Shown here piece by piece: positions 9,232 through 17,737 of a stretch of 64,000 nt of DNA. The first letter of the stretch is position 1. Each line of letters begins with the position of its first letter. Under the pieces are notes generated by a model. That model ran no database searches. It saw only the letters and a program-made list of their open reading frames with translations, and had not been told where the DNA came from. The stretch is from contig NZ_CP021023.1 in assembly GCF_002117005.1 (NCBI RefSeq), positions 2,652,995-2,716,994 of the forward strand, written 5' to 3'. The position numbers and the translations under genes were made by a program. Source of the DNA: Sedimentisphaera salicampi (lineage in GTDB: Bacteria; Planctomycetota; Phycisphaerae; Sedimentisphaerales; Sedimentisphaeraceae).

Positions 9232-9320
9232 CTCTTCGAGTTTGGCTTTTGGCAGTGAGTAATCTTTCCCTCCCTTCAGCACAAAAGCATATCCGGAAGG
9301 CTCGTCCACATTACTCTTTT
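9232..9320. repeat. 89-bp direct repeat, copy 1 (encodes DEPSGY peptide on minus strand)
   Basis: This copy matches 9596-9684 with about four differences. On the minus strand both copies read in frame as a peptide with DEPSGY, then FVLKGGKDYSLPKAKLEE, the first copy preceded by a possible GTG start. The conservation of the peptide suggests a fragment of a real gene that was duplicated, but I do not recognise it. Confidence 0.75.
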
Positions 9321-9340
9321 AATAGTTCTTTTCTTTTACG

Positions 9341-9590
9341 TGGGAATTTCTCCCACACTTTTGTGTACGTTTTTCCCACACCGATGGGAAGTTTTTCCCA
9401 CAGTTAGACGTTGGGGGTGTGGGATTTTCTCCCACGCTGCTGTGAACTTTTCTCCCACACTCCCTTGGAAATTTTTCCCACAGTCAGACGCTGGGGGTGT
9501 GGAATTTTCTCCCACACTGCCTTGGAAGTTTTTCCCACAGTCAGACGTTGGAGGTGTGGGAGTTTCTCCCGCACTGCAGTGAACGTTTTT
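9341..9590. repeat. 57-bp minisatellite with CCCACA/TGTGGG arms
   Basis: Units repeat the order TTTTTCCCACAGTCAGACG, TTGGGGGTGTGGGA, TTTTCTCCCAC. Clear unit starts (CCCACAGTYAGACG) lie at 9397, 9477 and 9534; the last two are 57 bases apart (19 codons) and the first interval carries a 23-base insertion. Each unit contains several TGGGA/TCCCA arms able to form hairpins. On the minus strand one frame stays open across the array and joins the DEPSGY peptide at 9596-9684. Confidence 0.8.
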
Positions 9591-9595
9591 TGATG

Positions 9596-9684
9596 CTCTT
9601 CGAGTTTGGCTTTTGGAAGTGAGTAATCCTTCCCTCCCTTCAGCACAAAAGTGTATCCGGAAGGCTCGTCCACATTACTCTTTT
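9596..9684. repeat. 89-bp direct repeat, copy 2
   Basis: This is the second copy of the block at 9232-9320. It lies immediately right of the minisatellite, so the two copies bracket the array. Both have the same orientation. Confidence 0.75.
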
Positions 9685-9709
9685 CTTTTCTTATTCTTTT
9701 ATGGTCTAA

Positions 9710-9803
9710 TTTTCGGACAGGTTCCTGTCTGGTTTTCGGGCAGGTACCTGCCTGGTTTTCGGACTGGTCGGTTTTCCCTACCGGTCGGGTTTTCGGGCAG
9801 GTT
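9710..9803. repeat. Tandem short hairpin repeats (GGTTTTCGGGCAGG type)
   Basis: Four to five degenerate units share the sequence GGTTTTCGGRCAGG and most contain a small palindrome, for example GGCAGGTACCTGCC, GACAGGTTCCTGTC and TACCGGT. Unit length is about 16-24 bases. There is no spacer structure of the CRISPR kind. Confidence 0.7.
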
Positions 9804-9892
9804 TTGTAAAAGTTTGACTACCCGATACCGTGCTGCTGTGTCGGCATACAATTTAAAGAACATCTTCAATCCTCTGTCTGCTTGCCGCAGGC

Positions 9893-9945
9893 GGAGAGAT
9901 TCGGCTTTAAAGAGCTTTGCCCAAAAACAATGTCGCACGCATTTT
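9893..9945 (-). repeat. Family E repeat, copy 1
   Basis: On the minus strand this reads GCGTGCGACATTG, then GGGCAAAGC, then CTTTAAAGCCGAATCT, ending in a CCGCCTGCGG block. It matches the plus strand at about 22571-22621. A shorter similar piece (CACGTGTGTGACAATT on the minus strand) occurs at about 22982-23002. Confidence 0.65.
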
Positions 9946-10218
9946 GAAAAAAGATGAGCAGTAATATGTTGTCATATTTGCCTCAGAATGGTATATTGAT
10001 GTTTGGCGGGTTTTATGAATTGCTGCTAATTTTTAATTAGTTTGTCGAAATTAGTTTAACTCATATCCCGCTATTTTCAAAAACTACTTATATTTAATCT
10101 TCTGTGGTGATGGCTGCGATTTTTATCCAAAAAACTACGCAATCTAAATACACCCTTTCGGATAAAATATTCGAAAGATTTTGTGGTTTATCATAAGCTC
10201 AATTATAGGCGGTATATT

Positions 10219-11679
10219 TTGGCGAAGGCAAAGATAATATTTCCCAATCAGCTTTTCGAACAGACAGGTGAAGGCTGCGAATTGTATGTTCTGATTGAAG
10301 ATTTCGAGTTCTTCGGCAAATTCAGCTTTCATAAAAAGAAGCTCATCTTTCACAGGGCTTCAATGAAGTTCTATGAGGATTATCTCAAATCCAGCGGGCT
10401 GAATACGCTCTATATCGATTCAGCAGATTCAGATTCGCTTGCGGCAATTCTTGCAGGCCGCGGGGTAAGCAAGGCGGAAACCTGCGAGATAAACAGCACA
10501 TCGCTGGAAGAAAGGCTCAAGGCGACCCTGTCAGAGCATGGTATAGCCCTGTCATTTACGCCGAGTCCCGCATTCATCCAGACAAAGCAGCAGGTAGAAA
10601 ACGATTTGGCCGGCGGGAAGAAATACTCCCTAACCAGCTACTACATCAAACGCAGGAAACAAACCGGCATACTCACAGATTCCCATGGCAAACCAGCAGG
10701 CGGGAAATGGAGCTGGGATCCGGAAAACAGGAAGAAGCTTCCCAAAGGCTGCAAACTCCCAAAAATAAGCTTTCCCGTAGAGAACAGCTTTGTAAGAGAA
10801 GCGAAGGGATACGTAAGCGAAAATTTCCCTGATAATCCGGGCGAAACGGGGCATTTCTTCTACCCCATTACCTTTGAGGACAGCAGAAACTGGCTTGATG
10901 ACTTTATCGAAAACAGGCTGAGCCTTTTCGGGCCATATGAAGACGCCATATCCAGAAATGAGCTCATAATATACCACTCTCTCCTCTCGCCGCTGATAAA
11001 CGCCGGCTTAATCACCCCGGAGGAAATTCTAAGCCGGCTCCCCGAATACAAACCTCAGCCGGAGACCTTGCCGATAAGCAGTCTTGAAGGGTTTATCCGG
11101 CAGGTAATCGGCTGGCGTGAATTTATGAGGGGGATATACCTCATTGAAGGCAGCAAACAGAAAAATTCCAACTTCTGGGGGCTTGAGAGAAAAATCCCGC
11201 CAAGCTTTTATACCGCCCAAACGGGCATCCCGCCCTTGGACGATTCAATAAGAAAGGTGCATCAAAACGCATACGCCCACCACATCGAAAGGCTGATGAT
11301 CCTCGGGAACTTTATGCTCCTTTGCGGTATCGCACCGCTTGAGGTTTACCGCTGGTTTATGGAGATGTTTATTGATGCTTATGAGTGGGTGATGGTGCCT
11401 AATGTATTCGGAATGAGCCAGTATTCAGACGGCGGACTCATAACCACAAAGCCGTATATCAGCTCCTCGAACTATATCAGAAAAATGAGCCATTACCCTC
11501 GCGGGCAGTGGTGCCAGATTTGGGACGGGCTGTACTGGAGATTCGTCAGCAGCCATCGTGAGGTGTTCGAAAACAATCCAAGGATGAAGATAATGGCAAA
11601 GCTTCTGGATTCACAAAGCGTTGAAAAATTTAAAACGCATATGAAAAACTCAGAAGACTTCCTCGGCTCAATTTTTTAA
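10219..11679 (+). CDS. Cryptochrome/photolyase family protein (FeS-BCP/DPRP-related) lacking most cluster cysteines
   Basis: A 486-residue flavoprotein related to the prokaryotic (6-4) photolyase / deoxyribodipyrimidine photolyase-related group. The N-terminal Rossmann-like part starts AKAKIIFPNQLFEQ. The FAD-binding C-terminal half has IGWREFMRGIYL, AHHIERLMILGNFMLL, WFMEMFIDAYEWVMVPN and FGMSQYSDGGLITTKPYIS. Canonical members bind a [4Fe-4S] cluster through Cys residues in a YCKGC-type loop after this; here the loop reads SHYPRGQWCQIWDGLYWRF and is shorter, so most ligands are missing. I favour the TTG start at 10219, 6 bases after AGGCGG; an in-frame ATG at 10183 has no ribosome site. DNA repair is likely but the substrate is not certain. 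Confidence 0.85.
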   Translation: MAKAKIIFPNQLFEQTGEGCELYVLIEDFEFFGKFSFHKKKLIFHRASMKFYEDYLKSSGLNTLYIDSADSDSLAAILAGRGVSKAETCEINSTSLEERLKATLSEHGIALSFTPSPAFIQTKQQVENDLAGGKKYSLTSYYIKRRKQTGILTDSHGKPAGGKWSWDPENRKKLPKGCKLPKISFPVENSFVREAKGYVSENFPDNPGETGHFFYPITFEDSRNWLDDFIENRLSLFGPYEDAISRNELIIYHSLLSPLINAGLITPEEILSRLPEYKPQPETLPISSLEGFIRQVIGWREFMRGIYLIEGSKQKNSNFWGLERKIPPSFYTAQTGIPPLDDSIRKVHQNAYAHHIERLMILGNFMLLCGIAPLEVYRWFMEMFIDAYEWVMVPNVFGMSQYSDGGLITTKPYISSSNYIRKMSHYPRGQWCQIWDGLYWRFVSSHREVFENNPRMKIMAKLLDSQSVEKFKTHMKNSEDFLGSIF

Positions 11680-11882
11680 TCTCCTGTGTTTGCAGGCAAA
11701 TTCGGGCAGGCATATTTTATCTTGCCGCAATCAGGATAAATTTAGAAATTCATTTATAGCAAACGCAAGTATTGTTCTGCAAATTTTTATGTACTTTCGG
11801 CCCGTTAAAAATATAATTCGTGGCCTGAATGCTAAAGACAAATTACCGTTTCACCCGAAAAGTGAGCCAACAGGAGCATAAA

Positions 11883-13226
11883 ATGGCAATTACAGCTTAT
11901 CAAAAATGTATAAATCCGGACTGCGGTGCAGAATTCGACCGCACCGAAGCGATATTCAAGTGCCCCAAGTGCGGCGACCTGCTGGATATTCAGTACGACT
12001 GGTCCAGGGCGGAGCTGCCGGCGAAGATGGAAGATTTCAGCAAGCGGTGGGCTAATCGCAATCAGCGTTTGGATTTTTCCGGCGTATGGCGTTTCCGCGA
12101 GCTTTTGAACTTCTGCGAAGACGAGCATAAAGTGAGCATAGGCGAGGGGCAGACCATCCTCCAGCAGAACGATTTTATCGCCAAAGAGCTGGGTATGGAC
12201 AAAGGGAACGTGCATCTGCAGTATGAGGGGCTCAATCCCTCCGGCTCTTTCAAGGATAACGGTATGACAGCGGCGTTCAGCCATGCGAGCCTCGTGGGGG
12301 CGAAGAGCTGCGCCTGCGCATCAACCGGCAATACCAGCGCAGCGGTTTCGCTGTATGCCCACAGCTGCGGGATGAAATGCACAGTTTTCATCGGGCAGGG
12401 GCGTATCGCCTTCGGCAAGCTCAGCCAGGCGATGGACTACGGCGCTCAGACAATCCAGATTGCAGGCGATTTCGACGACTGCATGAAGCAGGTGCAGGAT
12501 GTCTGCACGAAGCTCAATATATACCTGCTCAACTCGCTCAACCCATTCCGCCTCGAAGGGCAGAAGACGATTATGTACCGCATTATCGAATCGCTCAACT
12601 GGCAGGTGCCTGACTGGATCATTGTGCCGGGCGGGAATCTCGGAAATTCCAGCTCTTTCGGGAAGGCATTCAAAGAGCTCAAAGACCTCGGCCTAATCGA
12701 TAAAATCCCGCGGCTTGCAATCATCAATGCAAGCGGCGCTGATACGCTTTCGTATCTGGTAAATGAAAGAGGCCTCAAGTGGAACAGTGGATGGGTGGAG
12801 ACAAAGGAAATCAATTCGCTCTACACTGATTTTACAGCGAAGAAATTTTCGCCGCATACTATCGCATCGGCTATCGAAATTTCAAGGCCGGTAAACCTCA
12901 AGAAGTGCCTTAGGTCAATCGAGATTTGCGACGGGCTCGTTATAGACCTGCCCGACGAGGAGATCAAAGACGCCAAAGCGATGATAGGCAAATACGGCCT
13001 CGGCTGCGAGCCGGCCTCAGCTGCTTCGGTTGCAGGGCTGAGAAGGCTCGTGCAGGACGGGACAATCAACCCGGGCGAGAAGGTGGCGTGCGTGCTCACT
13101 GGACATGCCCTCAAAGACCCCGATATAACCGTAAATTACCATACAAAGCGGGAAGGCGTGCTGAGCAATCCGCCTGTGGAAGTGCCGAATGATCTTGATA
13201 AAATTATCGATATAATCAAGGCTTAA
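11883..13226 (+). CDS. thrC: Threonine synthase
   Basis: A PLP enzyme converting O-phosphohomoserine to threonine. The 447-residue protein starts with a zinc-ribbon-like segment (QKCINPDCGAEF and FKCPKCGDLLDI, two CxxC-type pairs) seen in some long threonine synthases. The PLP lysine is in EGLNPSGSFKDNGMTAAF. It is followed by CASTGNTSAAVSLYA and by VPGGNLGNSSSFGKAF, the phosphate-binding loop. The C-terminal part contains GLGCEPASAASVAGLRRL and VLTGHALKDP. The start at 11883 follows CAGGAGC; an upstream in-frame ATG at 11829 lacks a ribosome site. It stands alone between noncoding stretches. The assignment is strong. Confidence 0.94.
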   Translation: MAITAYQKCINPDCGAEFDRTEAIFKCPKCGDLLDIQYDWSRAELPAKMEDFSKRWANRNQRLDFSGVWRFRELLNFCEDEHKVSIGEGQTILQQNDFIAKELGMDKGNVHLQYEGLNPSGSFKDNGMTAAFSHASLVGAKSCACASTGNTSAAVSLYAHSCGMKCTVFIGQGRIAFGKLSQAMDYGAQTIQIAGDFDDCMKQVQDVCTKLNIYLLNSLNPFRLEGQKTIMYRIIESLNWQVPDWIIVPGGNLGNSSSFGKAFKELKDLGLIDKIPRLAIINASGADTLSYLVNERGLKWNSGWVETKEINSLYTDFTAKKFSPHTIASAIEISRPVNLKKCLRSIEICDGLVIDLPDEEIKDAKAMIGKYGLGCEPASAASVAGLRRLVQDGTINPGEKVACVLTGHALKDPDITVNYHTKREGVLSNPPVEVPNDLDKIIDIIKA

Positions 13227-13397
13227 GCAGTTTGGGCTTTATAGGGTGCAGTTGCTCCTTTGTTTATAAAAAACTTTGTGGTAGGAAAATTACTCACTAA
13301 ACCACGAAGTTCTCGGAGGAATAAACTATATTACATTTAAAAACATCTGTGTAATCCGTGTTATCTGTGGATTATATATATTTCCTCTGCGTCCTTT

Positions 13398-13543
13398 TGT
13401 CCACTTATTCTCCACCTTCGGCGGACAGGCTCTCCGCCTGCGGCGGGTCTTCATGCGTGGCTCGGTTTAGATATCTCGTTTTGTGAAATCGCTGCGTAAT
13501 ACTAATGACAATCAGAGCCGTGCGTGGAGTCCGCCTGCGGCGG
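13398..13543. repeat. Family A palindromic repeat, copy 2
   Basis: This copy matches 9011-9139 almost base for base across the core (TTCATGCGTGGCTCGGTTTA, then ATATCTCGTTTTGTGAAATC, then AATCAGAGCCGTGCGTGGAG). The left arm has an extra CCGCC block, making it slightly longer. It runs directly into a family B unit. Confidence 0.85.
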
Positions 13544-13548
13544 ATTGC

Positions 13549-13600
13549 GAGTGGCAAAATCATTAGTGAAAAATTAGTGCAGATTAGCGGCTGAAAAATT
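13549..13600. repeat. Family B repeat unit
   Basis: This unit reads GCGAGTGGCAAAATCATTAG, then TGAAAAATTAGTGCAGATTA, then GCGGCTGAAAAATT. Eight copies occur in the window, at about 7419, 7650, 13549, 13938, 37217, 37576, 37696 and 42331, all in gaps. A second, shorter unit follows at 13938-13975. Confidence 0.8.
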
Positions 13601-13710
13601 TTCTCTCCGCCTTTTCCTATATTAAATATTTATCCTGTAAATCCTGTCAAAATTACATCTTCTCTCCGCTTCCTCCGATAACTCTCCGCCGCAGGCGGAC
13701 TGGCTCTGTC

Positions 13711-13850
13711 AAAAAAAAATATCTCCAACATCAGAGCAGGATTATGTATTGCGTTTAAGCGTCCTTCCGGCAGAGAGCTTTCCCTCATTTATGTGCCTGT
13801 CCCCCTCCAAAGTAAATTTGATTTATACCGAGCCTGTCCGCCGGAGGCGG
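13711..13850. repeat. Family C repeat, copy 1 (about 140 bp)
   Basis: This copy runs from AATATCTCCAACATCAGAGC through GCGTTTAAGCGTCCTTCCGG and TTATGTGCCTGTCCCC to ATTTATACCGAGCCTGTCCG plus a CCGGAGGCGG arm. It matches 37391-37530 with few differences. I see no open reading frame conserved between the copies. Confidence 0.8.
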
Positions 13851-14167
13851 TCTAATCTCTGATGTAAAAGAGAGTTAAATATCGGAGGAAGCGGAGATAA
13901 CGGAGAGGATTAAAAAATTAAAACTTCGCCTCCTCCAAATCATTAGTGAAAAATTAGCGGGAATTAGTGGTTCGACATACCCCTTAGTGAATCTTATCGA
14001 TCCTCAGTGGCTGAGATATTTCAGAGCTGCTCAGCGGCTGAGCGTAAGGCCTCATTTACAAAAATCTTGTAATCAATACTACTGCAATTATAATGCTCAT
14101 TTTTGCGAGCCCCTTGGCGGGTTGTATTGTTGAAGCCGCCCAATCGAATGAGAATTAAAGGTTTAAT

Positions 14168-15631
14168 ATGGCAAAACTTAACAAACTTGAAGATATTGTA
14201 TCACTCTGCAAAAGACGCGGATTTATTTTCCAGTCCAGCGAAATCTACGGCGGTCTGGCAAGCTGCTACGACTACGGCCCGCTCGGCAGCGAGCTCAAGC
14301 GTAATGTCCGCAATGCGTGGTGGAAGAGCACTGTTCAGATGCGTGATGATGTTGTAGGCTTAGACAGCAGCATACTTATGCACCCGATGGTATGGAAGTC
14401 CTCCGGCCATGCAGACAAATTCGCTGATCTGATAACAGAATGCAGGAAATGCCATACAAGAACTCGAATAGACCACCTTCTCAACAAAGAGGGCAAAAAG
14501 GCCGAGGATATCGGGCAGGATCCCAGAATCACCTCAGATAAGGTATGTCCAAACTGCGGTGCGGCAGGCGAGTTTACCGAGCCGATGGCCTTCAAGCTTA
14601 TGTTTGAAACTCAGATGGGTGCAAATTCCGATGATACGATGGCCGTTTATCTGCGTCCTGAAACCGCTCAGGGGATCTTTGCGAATTTCCGCAACGTTTT
14701 AGACAGCACGCGTGTGAAAGTCCCGTTCGGAATTGCCCAGATTGGCAAGAGCTTCAGGAACGAGGTTACAACGAAGGCCTTCATCTTCCGTACCCGCGAA
14801 TTTGAACAGGCCGAGCTGGAATTCTTCTGCGAGCCGGGAACAGACGAGCAGTGGTACGAATTCTGGAAAGAGAAACGTTTCAACTGGTATGTTGAATACG
14901 GCATAAACAAAGACAATCTCCGCATGCGCGACCACGATGCAGACGAGCTCGCTCATTATGCAAAGGCTTGCGTTGATGTTGAATACCGATTCCCGTTCGG
15001 CAGCGGCGAGTGGCAGGAGCTCGAAGGCGTTGCAAACCGCACCGACTACGACCTCCGCAGACATCAGCAGGGGATGAGGAGTATGAACAACTTCATCGAG
15101 GCCGGCAGAGACCTTGCCAAAGTGGAGCTCAAAGACGAGCAGCCCGACTACCACAAAGGCCCGCTTTCTTTCTTCGATGAGCAGAAAAAGCAAAGATACA
15201 TCCCGTATGTAATCGAGCCCAGCGCCGGAGTGGATAGAAGCACCCTCGCTTTTCTCGTGGATGCATACGACGAAGAAGAGGTGAAGGGCGAAACACGCAA
15301 CCTCCTTCGTTTCCATCCAGACATAGCTCCGATAAAGGCAGCGGTATTTCCGCTGGTGAAGAAGGAGGGGATGCCCGAGATTGCCCACAATATCGTTGAC
15401 AGTCTCCGTGCAAACTGGAACGTATTCTACGACGAAAAGGGCGCAATCGGCAGGCGATACCGCCGGCAGGACGAGGCAGGTACGCCTTTCTGCATTACAG
15501 TTGACGGGCAGGTGAAAGAAGACGGCACTGTAACCGTTCGCCACAGAGATACAATGGCGCAGGAAAGGGTGCATCAGGATAAGCTTCCGGCATACCTCTT
15601 TGAGAAAATGAATAGCTGGGGAAAAGAATAG
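14168..15631 (+). CDS. glyS: Glycyl-tRNA synthetase, single-chain dimeric type
   Basis: A class II aminoacyl-tRNA synthetase that charges tRNA-Gly. At 487 residues it is the eukaryote/archaea-like alpha2 type rather than the alpha-beta type of E. coli. Motifs seen: the N-terminal GFIFQSSEIYGGLASCYDYG, paired cysteines CRKCH and CPNCG of an inserted zinc-binding region (about residues 95-140), LRPETAQGIFANF with FRNEVTTKAFIFRTREF (motif 2), and YVIEPSAGVDRSTLAFL (motif 3). The C-terminal anticodon-binding domain begins near residue 385 (IAPIKAAVFPLV). lysS follows 46 bases later on the same strand, so a synthetase operon is likely. Confidence 0.96.
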   Translation: MAKLNKLEDIVSLCKRRGFIFQSSEIYGGLASCYDYGPLGSELKRNVRNAWWKSTVQMRDDVVGLDSSILMHPMVWKSSGHADKFADLITECRKCHTRTRIDHLLNKEGKKAEDIGQDPRITSDKVCPNCGAAGEFTEPMAFKLMFETQMGANSDDTMAVYLRPETAQGIFANFRNVLDSTRVKVPFGIAQIGKSFRNEVTTKAFIFRTREFEQAELEFFCEPGTDEQWYEFWKEKRFNWYVEYGINKDNLRMRDHDADELAHYAKACVDVEYRFPFGSGEWQELEGVANRTDYDLRRHQQGMRSMNNFIEAGRDLAKVELKDEQPDYHKGPLSFFDEQKKQRYIPYVIEPSAGVDRSTLAFLVDAYDEEEVKGETRNLLRFHPDIAPIKAAVFPLVKKEGMPEIAHNIVDSLRANWNVFYDEKGAIGRRYRRQDEAGTPFCITVDGQVKEDGTVTVRHRDTMAQERVHQDKLPAYLFEKMNSWGKE

Positions 15632-15677
15632 CCGGCTCCGTTTCAAATTATTTTTTAGTATTCAAGGAATTAATACA

Positions 15678-17132
15678 ATGAGTGAATCTGTTGATCAGCT
15701 TACCCAGCAGAGAAAGGCCAAGCTCGCAAAGCTTCGTGAGCTCGGTGTAGATCCCTACGGCAGCAGAGTTGAGGGTGTTGAGCCTTCAGCGGGCATAAGA
15801 GACAGATACATTGAAGACAGCGAAGACCAGAAGGCAAAGGCCGCAGGCAGGATTGTGCTTCTGCGAGATATTGGGAAACTTATTTTTATAACTCTCCGCG
15901 ATTCTTCCGGCACTATTCAAATCGGCCTGAGCAAAAAGCGCGTGCAGGAGGATCAGTGGCCTGTTGCAAAATCTCTGGATCTTGGCGATATCCTCTTTGC
16001 AGACGGTCAGCTTGGAAGAACAAAAACAGGCGAGCTTACGATCTGGGCGGAAGAAATAAAAATCCTCTCTAAGGCCATCATCCAGCCGCCTGAAAAATTC
16101 CACGGCCTTCAGGATAGAGACCTCCGCTACCGCCAGCGGTATGTTGACCTCTGGGCGAATCCCGAGGTGATGCAGAAATTCAAGAAACGCAGCGATATAA
16201 TCGCCTCAATCCGCAGTATGCTGATTGAGAAGGGGTTTTATGAAGTGGAAACGCCGATGATGCAGTCTATTGCAGGCGGGGCGGCAGCGAAGCCGTTTAT
16301 AACCCACCACAACACCCTTGATATAGATATGTATCTCAGGATTGCCCCCGAGCTGTACCTGAAGCGTCTTCTGGTTGGCGGATTTGAGAAGGTCTTCGAG
16401 ATTAACAGAAGCTATCGAAACGAAGGCCTCAGCACCCGCCACAACCCTGAATTTACAATGATGGAGCTCTATCAGGCATACAGCGATTATCTTGGTATGA
16501 TGGATATTACAGAAGAGCTTGTTTCCAATATTATCGAAAAACACTGCGAAGGCTCAAAGCTCACATACGGCGATATGGAAATTGATTTCAGCACTCCGTG
16601 GAGAAGGGCGAGATACGCCGATCTTCTCAAGGAATATTCCGGCTGCGATATTGATGATGTTGAGGCTGTTCGCAAAAAGGCTGGCGAGCTTGGGATAAAT
16701 GAGGCAGGGATGGATGATGCTGTTGTGATAAATGAGGTTTTTGAACAGACCGTAGAGCAGCATTTGGTTAATCCAACGTTTGTTATGGATTATCCTGCAG
16801 CTATCTGCCCGCTTACCAAAACAAAGCCCGAAAGCCCCGAGACAGCAGAGAGGTTTGAGCTTTTCTGCGCTAAAATGGAGGTGGGCAATGCTTATACAGA
16901 GCTCAACGATCCGGAAGTGCAGAGAAAAAACTTTATGAGCCAGCTCAGGGGCGAAGAGGATTCAATGGCCAAGATGGACGAAGATTTCCTCACAGCGCTT
17001 GAGTATGGTATGCCCCCGGCCGGCGGGCTGGGAATTGGTATAGACAGGCTGATTATGCTCCTTACCGATTCGCCCAGCATAAGGGATGTAATACTCTTTC
17101 CCGCACTCAAACCGCAGGCGGAAAACTCGTAA
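15678..17132 (+). CDS. lysS: Lysyl-tRNA synthetase, class II
   Basis: Charges tRNA-Lys. The 484-residue protein has an N-terminal OB-fold anticodon-binding domain (about 55-150, with AAGRIVLLRDIGKLIFITL) and the class II catalytic core. Motif 1 is near MLIEKGFYEVETPMM. Motif 2 reads VFEINRSYRNEGLSTRHNPE, followed by TMMELYQAYSDY. Motif 3 reads GLGIGIDRLIMLL. The length is normal. It lies 46 bases after glyS on the same strand. The start ATG has only a weak AAGGAAT ribosome site, which suits translation from a shared message. Confidence 0.96.
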   Translation: MSESVDQLTQQRKAKLAKLRELGVDPYGSRVEGVEPSAGIRDRYIEDSEDQKAKAAGRIVLLRDIGKLIFITLRDSSGTIQIGLSKKRVQEDQWPVAKSLDLGDILFADGQLGRTKTGELTIWAEEIKILSKAIIQPPEKFHGLQDRDLRYRQRYVDLWANPEVMQKFKKRSDIIASIRSMLIEKGFYEVETPMMQSIAGGAAAKPFITHHNTLDIDMYLRIAPELYLKRLLVGGFEKVFEINRSYRNEGLSTRHNPEFTMMELYQAYSDYLGMMDITEELVSNIIEKHCEGSKLTYGDMEIDFSTPWRRARYADLLKEYSGCDIDDVEAVRKKAGELGINEAGMDDAVVINEVFEQTVEQHLVNPTFVMDYPAAICPLTKTKPESPETAERFELFCAKMEVGNAYTELNDPEVQRKNFMSQLRGEEDSMAKMDEDFLTALEYGMPPAGGLGIGIDRLIMLLTDSPSIRDVILFPALKPQAENS

Positions 17133-17252
17133 AATTATAATTTGAGGCGGGATAAGTGAGATTTTTTTCTTGAAAGCATTGCTTACTTCTCTAAAATAAC
17201 TCGTCTTCATAAAAATCAGAAACTGTGAACTCTTTATTGCAGGAGAACAGAT

Positions 17253-17513
17253 ATGTCAAGAAAGTGTCAGCTAACAGGAAGAAAGACCTCTGTCGGACGC
17301 AGTATTGTCCGTCATGGTAAGCCAAAACGTCTCGGCGGTGTAGGTTTGAACATACGCGGAGTGAACAAAAGAAAATTCAAGCCGAATACCCAGAAAATGC
17401 GGGTTATGGTGGACGGTCAGGTCAAAAAGATAACTGTCTCTGCCAAAGCCGTGAAAAGCGGTCTGGTAGTCAAGCCGCCTAAGAGAAAGTATAATAAGGC
17501 AGCACAGGGCTGA
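17253..17513 (+). CDS. rpmB: Large subunit ribosomal protein bL28
   Basis: An 86-residue basic protein of the 50S subunit. It begins MSRKCQLTGRKTSVGRSI, the family's typical N-terminus (a C-x-x-T-G start), and continues with KRKFKPNTQKMRVMVDGQVK and a basic tail. The ATG follows CAGGAG. It is followed by a likely terminator at 17535-17568. It probably has its own promoter in the 120-base gap after lysS, though I cannot point to clear -35/-10 boxes. Confidence 0.96.
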   Translation: MSRKCQLTGRKTSVGRSIVRHGKPKRLGGVGLNIRGVNKRKFKPNTQKMRVMVDGQVKKITVSAKAVKSGLVVKPPKRKYNKAAQG

Positions 17514-17534
17514 TTATCGGCTTAATCGAAGTTC

Positions 17535-17568
17535 AGAGCGGGGCTTTTTGAGTGAGTCTCGCTTTTTT
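17535..17568 (+). terminator. Probable terminator after rpmB
   Basis: AGAGCGGGG (17535-17543) can pair, with G-U pairs, with TCTCGCT (17557-17563), followed by a run of T at 17563-17568. The stem is moderate. Confidence 0.5.
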
Positions 17569-17632
17569 ACTTTTGATTATCCCACAAAAGCATTTAAAAG
17601 TTTATAAAACTTTTCTAATACTAACAAAATGC

Positions 17633-17661
17633 TTGACCTTTTACAATTTCAAAACTAAAAT
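17633..17661 (+). promoter_or_regulatory. Sigma-70 type promoter for the coiled-coil protein gene
   Basis: TTGACC (17633-17638), a 17-base spacer and TAAAAT (17656-17661), about 77 bases before the TTG start of the gene. Both boxes are near consensus and the spacing is ideal. Confidence 0.75.
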
Positions 17662-17737
17662 CTGACTGGTTCTAATTCGTCGGGTATGCCGGCGGTTATA
17701 GTTGCTAATAAAAACAATCGATATCAGGAGCAAGGCT

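Larger units (their letters stand above)
8971..10218. other. Repeat-rich gap between IS110 element and photolyase gene
   Basis: No accepted gene in about 1.2 kb. It holds a family A palindrome, an 89-bp block present twice, a 57-bp minisatellite between those two copies, a series of short hairpin repeats and a family E copy, all listed separately. The last 270 bases before the photolyase (about 9946-10218) are AT-rich and show nothing I can name. Confidence 0.7.
13227..14167. other. Repeat-rich gap between thrC and glyS
   Basis: About 940 bases with no gene. It holds one family A palindrome, two family B units, one family C repeat and degenerate phrases shared with the other islands (ATCTGTGTAATCCGTG at 13348, TCCTGTAAATCCTGTC at 13631). 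The last 150 bases, before glyS, are less repetitive. Confidence 0.75.

Noticed and set aside
9341-9590. Minisatellite considered as a CRISPR array
   Set aside because: Adjacent units differ throughout, there is no constant-repeat/variable-spacer division, and no cas genes are nearby.
14699-15646. Minus-strand frame of 315 codons
   Set aside because: It is antisense to glyS, whose motifs are unambiguous; the translation shows no domain.
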